A stretch of DNA of 64,000 nt from Pseudomonas sp. URMO17WK12:I11 (GCF_007677725.1 NZ_VEDF01000002.1:124001-188000), one strand, 5' to 3'. Counted from the stretch's first letter, positions 1 through 10,126 are shown. Notes: generated by a model from the letters alone, not told the origin. A program made the numbers and translations.

Positions 1-843
1 GACCCGAGCACCGCATTGTTAGCCACTGACGATAAAGGTTCGGTTCTCGTCGCTGCGGACGAAGGCGATTCGGAAGACCACCTCTATTCAGCCTACGGTC
101 ACGATCCTAACCTGCCGTCGGCACGAACTGCAGCAGGCTTCAACGGCGAGTTTTTCGAACCACACTCTATCTGCTATCGCCTTGGGCAAGGTTATCGAGC
201 GCTAAGTGTAGTGCTGATGCGATTTCTCTCAGCCGACAGCTGGAGCCCTTTCGGGCAAGGCGGCATTAACGCCTATACCTATTGCAGCGGTGATCCAATT
301 AACAACACCGACCCCAGTGGCCATGTGCTGGTCCGGGTTCCACCCGCCTCAGCGCTCACTCCCAGGGCACCCAGTACACCTAGCTATCTGGAATACTGGG
401 GCAAGCGGATCGTGCGGCGCTTCGAGGTAGATCACTATGAGAGCTTAACCACAAAGACGATTGTGACGACAGGTAAGGGCAGGAATACCAGCAGCCAGGT
501 TAGCGAAACAACGCGTAGAACGTTACGCACCACTGAGCTGTTCGAAGTGATTGCCGATCCCCATAAAGGCCCGGCTACCGTGCACGTTACCCGTACACAG
601 CTGGACAGCTTCCTGGAAGCGAGCAATAACCTGCGTAACGCACAGGCGGCTGACGCACTGGGCGATTCGGCTCACACAGTGAGCACTGCCTATATCCGCA
701 ACTTAGAGAATTTCCGGCGCGGCTTGACCGTTAGCGGCGAAGATCTGGCACGGCGAGCCAACAACCCCAACGATCTGACAGCGTACCTGGCGGGGAGCTT
801 CCGAGTCAGCGACGGCAACTCGAAGATTCGCCAACGCCAATGA
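1..843 (+). CDS. RHS-repeat-associated core protein, 3' part (cut by window start)
   Basis: The reading frame is already open at base 1, so the true start lies outside the window; a TTG at 16 is not a convincing start. Residues encoded from about 70 to 315 hold the RHS core signature: a YGH turn, GFNGE, GQGYR, MRF, SADSWSPFG, then the terminal NNTDPSGH motif that normally marks the junction to a variable C-terminal domain. The roughly 175 residues after the junction are hydrophilic, lack cysteines and match no domain I can name. Short RHS modules like this are common in P. putida and are thought to be remnants or displaced tips of polymorphic toxins. No immunity gene is seen directly downstream; the next gene is convergent fdhA. 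Confidence 0.8.
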   Translation, partial: DPSTALLATDDKGSVLVAADEGDSEDHLYSAYGHDPNLPSARTAAGFNGEFFEPHSICYRLGQGYRALSVVLMRFLSADSWSPFGQGGINAYTYCSGDPINNTDPSGHVLVRVPPASALTPRAPSTPSYLEYWGKRIVRRFEVDHYESLTTKTIVTTGKGRNTSSQVSETTRRTLRTTELFEVIADPHKGPATVHVTRTQLDSFLEASNNLRNAQAADALGDSAHTVSTAYIRNLENFRRGLTVSGEDLARRANNPNDLTAYLAGSFRVSDGNSKIRQRQ

Positions 844-886
844 TCATCGCGGCTGTACCCATTTTGGCTACCGATAACCTCCATTC

Positions 887-912
887 AAAAAAGCCCCTCA
901 TCGTGAGGGGCT
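887..912 (-). terminator. Rho-independent terminator of fdhA operon
   Basis: A perfect 9-bp stem (892-900 with 904-912) around a 3-nt loop is followed on the minus strand by a T-run (A-run at 887-892). It lies just past the fdhA stop codon, so it probably ends the glyA-sox-purU-fdhA transcript. Confidence 0.8.
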
Positions 913-930
913 CTTGGTTACATCACGCGA

Positions 931-2130
931 TCACGCCGCGCCCCACATCTTGTGCGGGTCGATCACGAATTTCTTCGGCACACCGGCATCGAACTCGCCG
1001 TAACCTTCCGGCGCCTGATCCAGGTTGATCACCTGCACACCCACCACTTCAGCGATGTTGATGCGATCCCACATGATCGCCTGCATCAGCTGACGGTTGT
1101 ACTTCATGGTCGGGGTCTGGCCGGTGTGGAAGCTGTGCGACTTGGCCCAGCCCAGGCCGAAGCGGATGCTCAGCGCGCCAATCTTGGCAGCGGCGTCCAC
1201 CGCACCCGGGTCTTCGGTCACATACAGGCCAGGGATACCAATCTGGCCGGCAACACGCGTCACCTGCATCAGCGAGTTGAGCACGGTGGCTGGTGCTTCG
1301 TGCTTGGCGCCCTCATGGCCATGGCCACGGGCCTCGAAGCCTACGGCGTCAACGGCGCAGTCCACTTCCGGCTCGCCGAGGATGTCGACGATCTGCTCGT
1401 GCAGCGGGGTATCCTTGGACAGGTCGACCACTTCGAAGCCTTGGGACTTGGCGTGGGCCAGGCGCGCCGGGTTGAGGTCGCCGACGATCACGCAGGCAGC
1501 GCCCAGCAGGCGCGCCGAGGCAGCGGCAGCAAGGCCAACGGGGCCTGCGCCAGCGACGTAGACGGTGCTGCCTGGGCCAACACCTGCGGTGACAGCGCCG
1601 TGGTAGCCGGTCGGCAGAATGTCGGAGAGGCAGGTCAGGTCACGGATCTTCTCCATGGCCTTGTCGCGCTCTGGCAGTTTCAGCAGGTTGAAGTCGGCGT
1701 AGGGCACCAACACGTATTCGGCTTGCCCGCCAGTCCAGTCGCCCATGTCGACGTAGCCGTAGGCACCGCCTGCGCGGGCCGGGTTGACCGTCAGGCAGAC
1801 ACCGGTGTGCATCTCTTTGCAGGAGCGGCAGCGGCCGCAGGCGACGTTGAACGGCACCGACACCAGGTCGCCGATCTGCATGCGCTCGACGTCGCTGCCC
1901 TTCTCGACGATTTCCCCGGTGATTTCGTGGCCCAGGACCAGGCCGACCTGGGCAGTGGTACGGCCACGGACCATGTGCTGGTCGGAGCCGCAGATGTTGG
2001 TGGAGACCACCTTGAGGATCACGCCGTGCTCGATCTTCTTGCCGCGCGGGTCCTGCATTTTCGGGTAGTCGATCTTCTGCACTTCGACCTTGCCGGCGCC
2101 GAGATATACCACTCCACGATTGCCAGACAT
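931..2130 (-). CDS. fdhA: Glutathione-independent formaldehyde dehydrogenase
   Basis: This 399-residue zinc-dependent medium-chain dehydrogenase oxidises formaldehyde to formate with tightly bound NAD, without glutathione. Visible features are the catalytic-zinc Cys47 (ICGSD) and His68 (GHE), the structural-zinc cluster Cys98, Cys101, Cys104 and Cys112, and a Rossmann motif AGAGPVG. Length matches the P. putida enzyme. It is the last gene of a one-carbon operon and removes formaldehyde released by demethylation of sarcosine and its precursors. A 273-bp gap with a REP palindrome separates it from purU, so it may have its own promoter as well. Confidence 0.95.
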   Translation of the reverse strand: MSGNRGVVYLGAGKVEVQKIDYPKMQDPRGKKIEHGVILKVVSTNICGSDQHMVRGRTTAQVGLVLGHEITGEIVEKGSDVERMQIGDLVSVPFNVACGRCRSCKEMHTGVCLTVNPARAGGAYGYVDMGDWTGGQAEYVLVPYADFNLLKLPERDKAMEKIRDLTCLSDILPTGYHGAVTAGVGPGSTVYVAGAGPVGLAAAASARLLGAACVIVGDLNPARLAHAKSQGFEVVDLSKDTPLHEQIVDILGEPEVDCAVDAVGFEARGHGHEGAKHEAPATVLNSLMQVTRVAGQIGIPGLYVTEDPGAVDAAAKIGALSIRFGLGWAKSHSFHTGQTPTMKYNRQLMQAIMWDRINIAEVVGVQVINLDQAPEGYGEFDAGVPKKFVIDPHKMWGAA

Positions 2131-2292
2131 GCTCTTACCTCGCTTGATTTGTATTTATGCAGCGGTGGTTGAACGTGCCGCCATCCATGGGCGGCATGGG
2201 TTACTGGAATGCAGGGAATTGTGGGCTTGATGGGGCGATGTGCGCTGACTGGAAACGACAGGGAGATGCCATTTAGCGGCAAGGAAAAAGCT

Positions 2293-2398
2293 GGGGCCGC
2301 TGTGCGACCCTTTCGCGACACAAGGCCGCGCCTACAGGGGGAATGTGACACCTGCAGGCGCGGCCTTGTGTCGCGAAAGGGCTGCACGGCAGCCCCAA
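2293..2398. repeat. REP-type long inverted repeat between fdhA and purU
   Basis: Arms at 2308-2338 and 2351-2381 are complementary over 31 bases with about one mismatch, flanked by further short complementary GGGGC/GCCCC ends. The arm core (TTTCGCGACACAAGGCC) recurs at 40831-40906, so this is a genome-dispersed family. It could fold as a strong hairpin in the transcript between purU and fdhA. Confidence 0.85.
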
Positions 2399-2403
2399 CA
2401 GGT

Positions 2404-3261
2404 TCAGAGCACGACGGTCCGATTGGCGTTGAGGAACACCCGCCGCTCGATGTGATAGCCCACCGCCCGGGCCAAGGTCAGGCACTCGATGTCGCGGCCC
2501 TTGGCGATCAGGTCTTCCGGGTAGTGGCTGTGGTCGACGGTCTCCACCCCTTGGGCAATGATCGGCCCTTCGTCCAGGTCGTTGTTGATGTAGTGAGCCG
2601 TGGCGCCGACCATCTTCACGCCCTTGTTGTAGGCCTGATGGTACGGCTTGGCGCCCTTGAAGCCCGGGAGCAACGAGTGGTGAATGTTGATCGCCCAGCC
2701 ATCCAGACGCCGACACAGCTCTGGCGACAACACCTGCATGTAGCGGGCCAGCACCACCAGCTCCGCGCCGGTTTCCTCGATCACCTGGATCACCTTGCGC
2801 TCTTGCGCAGGCTTGTCCTTGGGGTCGAGCGCGAAATGGTAGTAGGGAATCTTGTGCCAGTGCGCGAGCGGCTCGAGGTCGGGGTGGTTGGACACCACCG
2901 CGACCACGTCCATCGACAGCTGGCCGATGCGCTGCCGGTACAGCAGATCGTTCAGGCAGTGGTCGGCCTTGGACACCATGATCACCACTTTGGGGCGGTG
3001 ATTCGGTGCGGTCAGCTCGAAGCTCATGCCGAAGGCATCGCTGCGCTCGGCAAGGCCGGCACGAAAGCCGGCTTCGTCGAAATCGTCCGGTTGGCGAAAC
3101 TCCACCCGAATGAAGAAACGCCCAGACAGCCGGTCGTCGAAGGAATGGTGCTCGGTGACGTAGCAGCGCTGCTCGTAGAGGTAACGCGTCACCACGTCGA
3201 CCGTGCCGAGCATGCTCGGGCAGTCGGCGGTGAGAATCCAGGTATCCGGTGCCCGACTCAT
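2404..3261 (-). CDS. purU: Formyltetrahydrofolate deformylase
   Basis: PurU hydrolyses 10-formyl-tetrahydrofolate to formate and free tetrahydrofolate. The 285-residue protein has an N-terminal ACT-like domain (about residues 8-85, beginning TWILTADCPS) and a C-terminal formyltransferase fold with the catalytic stretch HHSLLPGFKG and GATAHYIN..DEGPII. It follows soxG with a 12-bp gap, which places it in the sarcosine oxidase operon: it regenerates tetrahydrofolate from methylene/formyl-tetrahydrofolate made when sarcosine is demethylated. Paralogues of purU elsewhere in Pseudomonas genomes are usual, so this copy is probably specialised for methylamine catabolism. Confidence 0.95.
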   Translation of the reverse strand: MSRAPDTWILTADCPSMLGTVDVVTRYLYEQRCYVTEHHSFDDRLSGRFFIRVEFRQPDDFDEAGFRAGLAERSDAFGMSFELTAPNHRPKVVIMVSKADHCLNDLLYRQRIGQLSMDVVAVVSNHPDLEPLAHWHKIPYYHFALDPKDKPAQERKVIQVIEETGAELVVLARYMQVLSPELCRRLDGWAINIHHSLLPGFKGAKPYHQAYNKGVKMVGATAHYINNDLDEGPIIAQGVETVDHSHYPEDLIAKGRDIECLTLARAVGYHIERRVFLNANRTVVL

Positions 3262-3273
3262 GTTCAGCGCTCC

Positions 3274-3906
3274 TTAACCTTCGATGCTCAAGCCATACTC
3301 AGCCGACGCGTCCTGCAGCCACAGCCACCAGTAGTCGGCGAAGCTGCGACGAATGACCAGCTCCCAGGTGTCCTCGGCAGTGCGCCGGATCACCAGTTGC
3401 GACTTGGCGAACACGGTGCCGACCGCCTTGCCAACCGGGAAGTTGTTCGGATGAACGTCGTAGCTGGTGGATTTCATCAGCACTTCACGCACGTTCGGCC
3501 CGCGCAGCTCCAGCAGGCTCTGCCCGCCGCTGACGTTGACCACCTGGATGTGCTGGCCTTCAAGCGCCGCGCGCAGCTTCTGCTCGACGGCCAGTTCCTC
3601 ACCGCCCGGGACGATCAGCAGCCACTCATCCGGCCCGACCCATTGCAGCGACATGTCGCCATTGGCGACCACGGTCAATGCCACAGGCAGCTCCAGGCCC
3701 AGGGCCTTGTGCACGCCAGCGGCGAACTCCGGGTTGTGGCCGTCGCCACGCAGGGTCAGATGGCCGAGGAACTTGCGTTCGCGCAAGGTCACCCCCGCGT
3801 TCTTGCGACCCTTGCCGACCAGGCTGGCCAGATCGGCGTGATGCAGTGGCGACTGGGCCTTGGCCTCAGCGCCGGGATTTTGCTGGAAGACGTTGATAGC
3901 GCTCAT
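3274..3906 (-). CDS. soxG: Sarcosine oxidase gamma subunit
   Basis: The 210-residue protein matches heterotetrameric sarcosine oxidase gamma subunits, a relative of the GcvT aminomethyltransferase fold (GPDEWLLIV, SGGQSLLELRGP, STSYDVHP, GKAVGTVFAKSQLVIRR). It is the small structural subunit packing against alpha. It lies between soxA (74-bp gap) and purU in one minus-strand operon. The start ATG at 3906 is preceded by an AAGGCAGG-like ribosome-binding site. Confidence 0.93.
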   Translation of the reverse strand: MSAINVFQQNPGAEAKAQSPLHHADLASLVGKGRKNAGVTLRERKFLGHLTLRGDGHNPEFAAGVHKALGLELPVALTVVANGDMSLQWVGPDEWLLIVPGGEELAVEQKLRAALEGQHIQVVNVSGGQSLLELRGPNVREVLMKSTSYDVHPNNFPVGKAVGTVFAKSQLVIRRTAEDTWELVIRRSFADYWWLWLQDASAEYGLSIEG

Positions 3907-3980
3907 TTCGTACCTGCCTTGAATTCTTGTTCGTCAGGGCAGCGCAGCCATGGGTTCAGGCTGCGCCGCCATCCGGGGCC

Positions 3981-6900
3981 TTAGACGTTCTGCCGCTCAC
4001 CCTTCGGATCGAAGAACACCGAAGACACGATTTCCGCCTCGATCACGCTGCCATCGGCCTGCGGCGAGTAGACACGCTCGCCCATGCGCTTGAGGCCGCC
4101 CTTGACCACACCCATGGCGAACGAGTAGCCCAGGGAGTTGGCTGCGTAGCTGGAGGTCACGTGGCCGACCATATCCATGGGGATCGGCTGCTTCGGATCG
4201 AACACCAGCTGAGCACCTTCCGGCAGCCATTTGGTCGGGTCGATCGGTTTCAGGCCAACCAGCTGCTTGCGGTTGTCACGCAGGCAGTCCTCGCGGTTCA
4301 TGCCACGCAGGCCGATCCACGAGAACGGCTTGTTGCGGCCCACGCACCAGCTCATGTTTAGATCGTCCGGATTCATCGAACCGTCGGTATCCTGGCCGAC
4401 GATGATGAAGCCCTTCTCGGCACGCAGGACGTGCATGGTCTCGGTGCCGTATGGCGTCAGGTTGTACTTCTTGCCGGCTTCGATGATCTGTTCCAGCACG
4501 CCCATGGCGTAGTTGGCCTGGACGTTGACTTCGTACGACAGCTCACCGGTGAACGAGATACGGAACACCCGCGCAGGGACCCCGCCGACGTTGCCTTCCT
4601 TCCAGGTCATGAACGGGAAGGCTTCCTTGTCCATGTCGATGTCGGTCAGCTCGCTGAGCAGCTTGCGGCTGTTGGGGCCGGACAGGGTCATGGTGGCCCA
4701 GTGGTCGGTGACCGAGGTGAAGTACACCTTCAGGTCCGGCCATTCAGTCTGGTGGTACAGCTCCATCCACTGCAGGACGCGGGCAGCGCCGCCGGTGGTG
4801 GTGGTCATGATGAAATGGTTATCGCCGACGCAGGCGGTCACGCCGTCGTCGAAGACCATGCCGTCTTCCTTGCACATCAGGCCGTAGCGGGCCTTGCCCA
4901 CATCGAGCTTGGTCCAGGCGTTGGTGTAGATGCGGTTGAGGAACTCGCGGGCATCCGGCCCCTGGATGTCGATCTTGCCCAGGGTCGAGGCGTCCAGCAG
5001 GCCGACGCTGTCGCGCACCGCCTTGCACTCGCGGGCCACGGCGGCGTGGATGTCTTCACCGGCCTTGGGGAAGTACCACGGCCGCTTCCACTGGCCGACG
5101 TCTTCGAACTCGGCACCGTTTTTCACGTGCCAGGCATGCAATGCAGTGAAGCGCACCGGCTCGAACAGGTGACCACAGTGGCGACCCGCTACCGCGCCGA
5201 ATGTCACCGGCGTGTAGTTGGGGCGGAACATGGTGGTGCCCATTTCCGGAATGGTGATACCGATCGAACGGGCGGCAATCGCCAGGCCGTTGATGTTGCC
5301 CAGTTTGCCCTGGTCGGTACCGAAGCCCAGCGCGGTGTAGCGCTTGACGTGCTCGACCGACTCGAAGCCCTCGCGGGTCGCCAGCTCGATGGCGGCGGCG
5401 GTCACGTCGTTCTGCTGGTCGACGAACTGCTTGGGTGCGCGAGCGGTACCCTTGTCGTGCGGCACCTGGAACAGCGCGACGGTTGCATCTTCCTTGCGGG
5501 CAACGGTTTTCGGCAGCACGCCGACGGTAGCCTTGAAGCCTGCCTCGGTGGCAGCACGAGCGCCGCCTTCGAAACCATCGGCGATCACATCGCCAAGCGC
5601 GTAGACGCCGTTGATGCCGCCGACGCACTCACGTTTCTGCGGCGCATCGCCCGGCACGAAACCGAGGATGTCGTCACGCCACACCGGACGGCCGCCGAGG
5701 TGTGAGGCCAGGTGCACGATCGGGCTGTAACCACCGGAGGTGGCGATCAAGTCGCAGTCGAGGGTTTCGCCTGGGCTGGTGACCTTGTGTGCCTGCACAT
5801 CGATAGCGGCGACTCGGGCACCGGTCACGTGCTTGCTGCCCTTGGCCTCTATCACGGCGCTGGAGGTGAGGATGCGAATGCCCTTGGCGCGCGCTTCTTC
5901 GACCAGCGAACCGCGGGGGTTGTGACGGGCGTCGGCGATGGCCACGACCTGCAGGCCGGCATCGTGCCAGTCCAGCGCAGCGCGGTAGGCATGATCGTTG
6001 TTGGTCGACAGCACCAGCTTGCGGCCGGGCGCTACGCCATAACGGCGCACATAGGTCGACACGGCGCCGGCCAGCATGTTACCTGGCAGGTCGTTGTTAC
6101 CGTAGACCAGCGGACGCTCGTGGGCACCGGGCGCCAGCACTACGCGCTTGGCCCGCACGCGGTGTACACGATGACGCACCTGACCCATCGGCGCGCGGTC
6201 GCCGAGGTGGTCGGTCAGGCGCTCGTGGATGGTCAGGAAGTTGTGGTCGTGGTAACCGTTGACCGTGGCGCGTGGCAGCAGGGTCACTTCCGGCAGGCTT
6301 TCCAGTTCTTTGACCACGGCGTTGACCCAGTCGCTGGCAGGCTTGCCGTCGAGGGTTTCGCGGGTGTCGAGCAGGCTGCCGCCGAACTCTTCCTGCTCAT
6401 CGGCGAGGATCACGCGGGCGCCGCTGCGGGCTGCAGCCAGCGCCGCGGCCAGACCGGCCGGGCCGGCGCCGACGATCAGCACGTCGCAGTGCTGGTTCAT
6501 GTAGTCGTAGCTGTCCGGATCGTTCTGCAGCGGCGCACGGCCAAGGCCTGCGGCTTTGCGGATGTACTTCTCGTAGGTCATCCAGAACGATTTGGGGTAC
6601 ATGAAGGTTTTGTAGTAGAACCCCGGCGGCATCATGTTGCCGCCAACCTTGCCCAGGATGCCCATCACGTCGTTGTTGACGTTCGGCCAGCCGTTGGTGC
6701 TGGTGGCGACCAGACCTGCGTACAGCGCCTGCTGCGTGGCGCGCACGTTGGGGATCTGGGTGGCTTCGGTGGAGCCGATCTGCAAGATGGCATTGGGCTC
6801 TTCGGTGCCGGCGGCGATGATGCCGCGTGGACGTGAGTACTTGAAGCTGCGCCCGACGATGTCGACGCCGTTGGCCAGCAAGGCAGCGGCCAGGCTGTCA

Positions 6901-6998
6901 CCGGCATAACCCTGGTAGGTCTTGCCGTTGAAGGTGAAGTTCAGGACCTTGCTGCGGTCGATACGGCCGCCGCTGGCGAGGCGATAGGTCTGGCTCAT
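3981..6998 (-). CDS. soxA: Sarcosine oxidase alpha subunit
   Basis: The large subunit (1005 residues) of the heterotetrameric enzyme that demethylates sarcosine to glycine, passing the methyl carbon to tetrahydrofolate. The N-terminus (about 15-110) resembles the 2Fe-2S-ferredoxin-like fold of the family, followed by a dinucleotide-binding domain with GAGPAGLAAALAAARSG near residue 177 and a second pyridine-nucleotide region, then a C-terminal GcvT-like tetrahydrofolate-binding domain (about 610-1000). Its start overlaps the soxD stop by 4 bp (ATGA), showing translational coupling. Confidence 0.96.
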   Translation of the reverse strand: MSQTYRLASGGRIDRSKVLNFTFNGKTYQGYAGDSLAAALLANGVDIVGRSFKYSRPRGIIAAGTEEPNAILQIGSTEATQIPNVRATQQALYAGLVATSTNGWPNVNNDVMGILGKVGGNMMPPGFYYKTFMYPKSFWMTYEKYIRKAAGLGRAPLQNDPDSYDYMNQHCDVLIVGAGPAGLAAALAAARSGARVILADEQEEFGGSLLDTRETLDGKPASDWVNAVVKELESLPEVTLLPRATVNGYHDHNFLTIHERLTDHLGDRAPMGQVRHRVHRVRAKRVVLAPGAHERPLVYGNNDLPGNMLAGAVSTYVRRYGVAPGRKLVLSTNNDHAYRAALDWHDAGLQVVAIADARHNPRGSLVEEARAKGIRILTSSAVIEAKGSKHVTGARVAAIDVQAHKVTSPGETLDCDLIATSGGYSPIVHLASHLGGRPVWRDDILGFVPGDAPQKRECVGGINGVYALGDVIADGFEGGARAATEAGFKATVGVLPKTVARKEDATVALFQVPHDKGTARAPKQFVDQQNDVTAAAIELATREGFESVEHVKRYTALGFGTDQGKLGNINGLAIAARSIGITIPEMGTTMFRPNYTPVTFGAVAGRHCGHLFEPVRFTALHAWHVKNGAEFEDVGQWKRPWYFPKAGEDIHAAVARECKAVRDSVGLLDASTLGKIDIQGPDAREFLNRIYTNAWTKLDVGKARYGLMCKEDGMVFDDGVTACVGDNHFIMTTTTGGAARVLQWMELYHQTEWPDLKVYFTSVTDHWATMTLSGPNSRKLLSELTDIDMDKEAFPFMTWKEGNVGGVPARVFRISFTGELSYEVNVQANYAMGVLEQIIEAGKKYNLTPYGTETMHVLRAEKGFIIVGQDTDGSMNPDDLNMSWCVGRNKPFSWIGLRGMNREDCLRDNRKQLVGLKPIDPTKWLPEGAQLVFDPKQPIPMDMVGHVTSSYAANSLGYSFAMGVVKGGLKRMGERVYSPQADGSVIEAEIVSSVFFDPKGERQNV

Positions 6999-7330
6999 AC
7001 TTTTTCCCCTTGGCCTTTGACGGTCGACACTGGGCTGGTTTGCTTGCCGGCTTCGGTCACTTGCGGCTTCTCGCCAATCTTGTAGGTTTCCAGAATCTCG
7101 TAAGTCACGGTATTACGGGTGACGTTGAAGTACTGGCGGCAGCCGGCGACGTGGTCCCACAGCTCATGGTGAATACCGCGCGGGTTGTCACGGTAGAACA
7201 TGTAGGTGCCCCACTCCTCGTCGGAGCAGGCGTTGGGGTCCAGCGGGCGAGCGATGTGCGCCTGGCCAGAGGCGTGGAACTCTTCTTCGGAGCGCAGCTC
7301 GCCGCAGTGGGGACAGAAAATATGCAACAT
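6995..7330 (-). CDS. soxD: Sarcosine oxidase delta subunit
   Basis: A 111-residue protein with the zinc-site pattern of this family: Cys6-Pro-His-Cys9 near the N-terminus and His60/Cys64 later, which match the four zinc ligands of known heterotetrameric sarcosine oxidases. The reading frame stays open upstream, but the ATG at 7330 gives the family N-terminus (MLHIFCPHCG) and follows the soxB stop by 14 bp, so it is taken as the start. It overlaps soxA by 4 bp. Confidence 0.93.
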   Translation of the reverse strand: MLHIFCPHCGELRSEEEFHASGQAHIARPLDPNACSDEEWGTYMFYRDNPRGIHHELWDHVAGCRQYFNVTRNTVTYEILETYKIGEKPQVTEAGKQTSPVSTVKGQGEKV

Positions 7331-7344
7331 GACGGTGTCTCCGG

Positions 7345-8595
7345 TTAGTGGGCGACGGCGGCGGCGCCGTGTTCGTCGATCAGTGCGCCGTTGTAGAAAC
7401 GGTCCATGGAGAACGGCGCAGCCAGTGGGTGCATTTCGCCCTTGGCCAGGCTCGCGGCGAAGACGTTGCCCGAACCCGGGGTCGCCTTGAAGCCGCCGGT
7501 ACCCCAACCGCAGTTGAAGAACATGTTCTTGACCGGGGTCTTGGTGATGATCGGGCAGGCGTCCGGCGAAGTATCGACGATGCCGCCCCACTGACGGTTC
7601 ATGCGCACGCGCGAGAGGTTGGGGAACATCTCGACGATGGCCTGCAAGGTGTGCTCGATGACCGGATAGGAGCCGCGTTGGCCGTAGCCCAGCCAGCTGT
7701 CGATACCGGCGCCGATCACCAGGTCGCCCTTGTCGGACTGGCTGATGTAACCGTGCACCGCGTTGGACATGATCACGCTGTCGATGATGGGCTTGATCGG
7801 TTCCGATACCAGCGCTTGCAGCGGGTGCGATTCCAGCGGCAGGCGGAAGCCGGCGAGCTTGGCCATGTGCCCGGAGTTACCGGCAGTGACCACGCCAACG
7901 CGCTTGGCACCGATGAAGCCCTTGTTGGTTTCGACGCCGATGACCGCGCCGTTCTCCTTGCGGAAACCGATCACCTCGGTCTGCTGGATCAGGTCCACGC
8001 CCAAGGCGTCGGCGGCACGGGCATAGCCCCAGGCCACGGCGTCGTGACGCGCCACGCCACCACGGCGTTGCACGGTGGCGCCGAGGATCGGGTAGCGGGT
8101 GTTCTTCGAGCAGTCCAGGTACGGAATTTCGGCCGCGACCTGGGCAGTGTTGAGCAGCTCGCCATCGACGCCGTTGAGGCGGTTGGCCGACACACGACGC
8201 TCGGAGTCGCGCATGTCCTGCAGGGTGTGGCACAGGTTGTAGACGCCGCGCTGGGAGAACATCACGTTGTAGTTGAGGTCCTGGGACAGGCCCTCCCACA
8301 GCTTCATGGCGTGCTCGTACAGGTGCGCGGACTCGTCCCACAGGTAGTTGGAACGCACGATGGTGGTGTTACGGGCGGTGTTGCCGCCGCCCAGGTAACC
8401 CTTCTCGATCACCGCGACGTTGGTGATGCCATGTTCCTTGGCCAGGTAGTAGGCGGTCGCCAGGCCATGCCCGCCACCGCCGACGATGACCACGTCATAG
8501 ACCTTCTTAGGGGTCGGCGTGCGCCACATGCGCTGCCAGTTCTCGTGGTGGCTGAGGGAGTGCTTTAGAAGGCCGAAGCCCGAGTAACGTTGCAT
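7345..8595 (-). CDS. soxB: Sarcosine oxidase beta subunit
   Basis: A 416-residue FAD-dependent oxidase of the DAO family. The nucleotide-binding motif [20 protein letters not shown] lies near residues 33-52. It carries the flavin site that oxidises sarcosine in the alpha-beta-gamma-delta enzyme. A GTG at 8610 is possible, but ATG at 8595 is preferred: a GGAG sits 9 bases upstream and the N-terminus MQRYSGFGL is the usual one for the family. It lies just downstream of glyA and upstream of soxD. Confidence 0.95.
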   Translation of the reverse strand: MQRYSGFGLLKHSLSHHENWQRMWRTPTPKKVYDVVIVGGGGHGLATAYYLAKEHGITNVAVIEKGYLGGGNTARNTTIVRSNYLWDESAHLYEHAMKLWEGLSQDLNYNVMFSQRGVYNLCHTLQDMRDSERRVSANRLNGVDGELLNTAQVAAEIPYLDCSKNTRYPILGATVQRRGGVARHDAVAWGYARAADALGVDLIQQTEVIGFRKENGAVIGVETNKGFIGAKRVGVVTAGNSGHMAKLAGFRLPLESHPLQALVSEPIKPIIDSVIMSNAVHGYISQSDKGDLVIGAGIDSWLGYGQRGSYPVIEHTLQAIVEMFPNLSRVRMNRQWGGIVDTSPDACPIITKTPVKNMFFNCGWGTGGFKATPGSGNVFAASLAKGEMHPLAAPFSMDRFYNGALIDEHGAAAVAH

Positions 8596-8610
8596 GGTGT
8601 GTGACTCCAC

Positions 8611-9864
8611 TCAGCGGTAAACAGGGAAATCTGCGCACAGCGCGGCGACGTTCTTCGCCACATCGGCTTCGACGTCAGCGTCACCGAGGTTGTCGAGGAT
8701 GTCGCAGATCCAGCCAGCCAGCGCCACGCACTGGGCGACCTGGAAGCCGCGGGTGGTGACGGCTGGTGTGCCGATGCGCAAGCCAGAGGTCACGAACGGC
8801 GACTGCGGATCGTTCGGGACGGCGTTCTTGTTGACGGTGATGTGCGCGCGGCCCAGGGCAGCGTCGGCATCTTTGCCGGTCAGGCCCTGACGGATCAGGC
8901 TGACCAGGAACAGGTGGTTGTCGGTGCCACCGGAGACCACGTCATAACCGCGGTCGACGAATACCTGGGCCATGGCCTGGGCGTTTTCGATGACTTGTTG
9001 CTGATAAGCCTTGAACTCAGGCTCCAGCGCTTCCTTGAAGCACACCGCCTTGGCCGCGATCACGTGCATCAGCGGGCCACCTTGGGCACCGGGGAACACG
9101 GCAGCGTTGAGCTTCTTTTCGATCTCTTCGTTGGACTTGGCCAGAATCAGGCCGCCACGTGGACCGCGCAGGGTCTTGTGGGTGGTGGTGGTGACCACAT
9201 CGGCGAACGGAATCGGGTTCGGGTACAGGCCCGCGGCGACCAGGCCAGCCACGTGGGCCATGTCGACGAACAGCAGCGCCCCGACCTTGTCGGCGATGGC
9301 GCGGAAGCGCGGGAAGTCGAGGGTCTTGGAGTAGGCCGAGAAGCCGGCGACGATCATCTTCGGCTTGTGCTCGAGCGCCAGGCGCTCGACTTCGTCGTAG
9401 TCGATCAGGCCAGTGTTGGTATCGATGCCGTACTGCACGGCGTTGTACAACTTGCCCGAGGACGACACCTTGGCGCCGTGAGTCAGGTGGCCACCATGGG
9501 CCAGGCTCATGCCCAGGATGGTATCGCCTGCCTGCAGCAGGGCCAGGTAGACCGCGCCGTTGGCGGAAGAACCTGAGTGCGGCTGGACGTTGGCGTAGTC
9601 GGCACCGAACAGCTGCTTGGCGCGCTCGATGGCCAGCGCCTCGACCTTGTCGACATGCTCGCAGCCGCCGTAGTAGCGCTTGCCTGGATAGCCTTCGGCG
9701 TATTTGTTGGTCAGGCCGCTGCCTTGGGCCTGCATCACGCGCTGGGACGTGTAGTTTTCCGAGGCGATCAGCTCGATGTGATCTTCCTGCCGCTGTTCTT
9801 CGGCATTCATCGCCGCCAGCAGTGCATCGTCGTAACCTTGGATCTGGTCTTGCTTGCTGAACAT
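8611..9864 (-). CDS. glyA: Serine hydroxymethyltransferase
   Basis: A PLP enzyme of 417 residues interconverting serine and glycine with tetrahydrofolate. The PLP lysine is Lys230 in [14 protein letters not shown], and the substrate-binding [10 protein letters not shown] stretch is present near residue 31. The frame extends 36 codons further upstream, but ATG at 9864 has a GGGAG seven bases before it and gives the conserved N-terminus. As the first gene of the sox operon it combines glycine and the methylene-tetrahydrofolate made from sarcosine into serine, which the dehydratase at 44.3-45.7 kb then converts to pyruvate. Confidence 0.95.
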   Translation of the reverse strand: MFSKQDQIQGYDDALLAAMNAEEQRQEDHIELIASENYTSQRVMQAQGSGLTNKYAEGYPGKRYYGGCEHVDKVEALAIERAKQLFGADYANVQPHSGSSANGAVYLALLQAGDTILGMSLAHGGHLTHGAKVSSSGKLYNAVQYGIDTNTGLIDYDEVERLALEHKPKMIVAGFSAYSKTLDFPRFRAIADKVGALLFVDMAHVAGLVAAGLYPNPIPFADVVTTTTHKTLRGPRGGLILAKSNEEIEKKLNAAVFPGAQGGPLMHVIAAKAVCFKEALEPEFKAYQQQVIENAQAMAQVFVDRGYDVVSGGTDNHLFLVSLIRQGLTGKDADAALGRAHITVNKNAVPNDPQSPFVTSGLRIGTPAVTTRGFQVAQCVALAGWICDILDNLGDADVEADVAKNVAALCADFPVYR

Positions 9865-10126
9865 CTTGTATCTCCCGGCAGCGATCATTTTTTGTTGGGC
9901 GGGTTCAATCGACCCTTTGCGGCGATGGTATGACTGGGCGGGTCGGGTCAGATGCCTGCGCACGCCTTGCAATGGCGCGTTTACGACATTGGCTTTGGCG
10001 TTGCGCGTCCAGCCCGCTTGGCGGGCCTCGCCAGCCTGGCCAGGCGCTGGCGGCCGGCTTGTATAGGCAACCGCTGAATCGATGGTTTAGAGTGCTGTCC
10101 TGCGTCGTTCACAGGACAGTAGCGTC

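Noticed and set aside
2209..3984. A 591-codon plus-strand ORF
   Set aside because: It lies opposite purU and soxG, which have clear family motifs; GC-rich codon bias opens the antisense frame.
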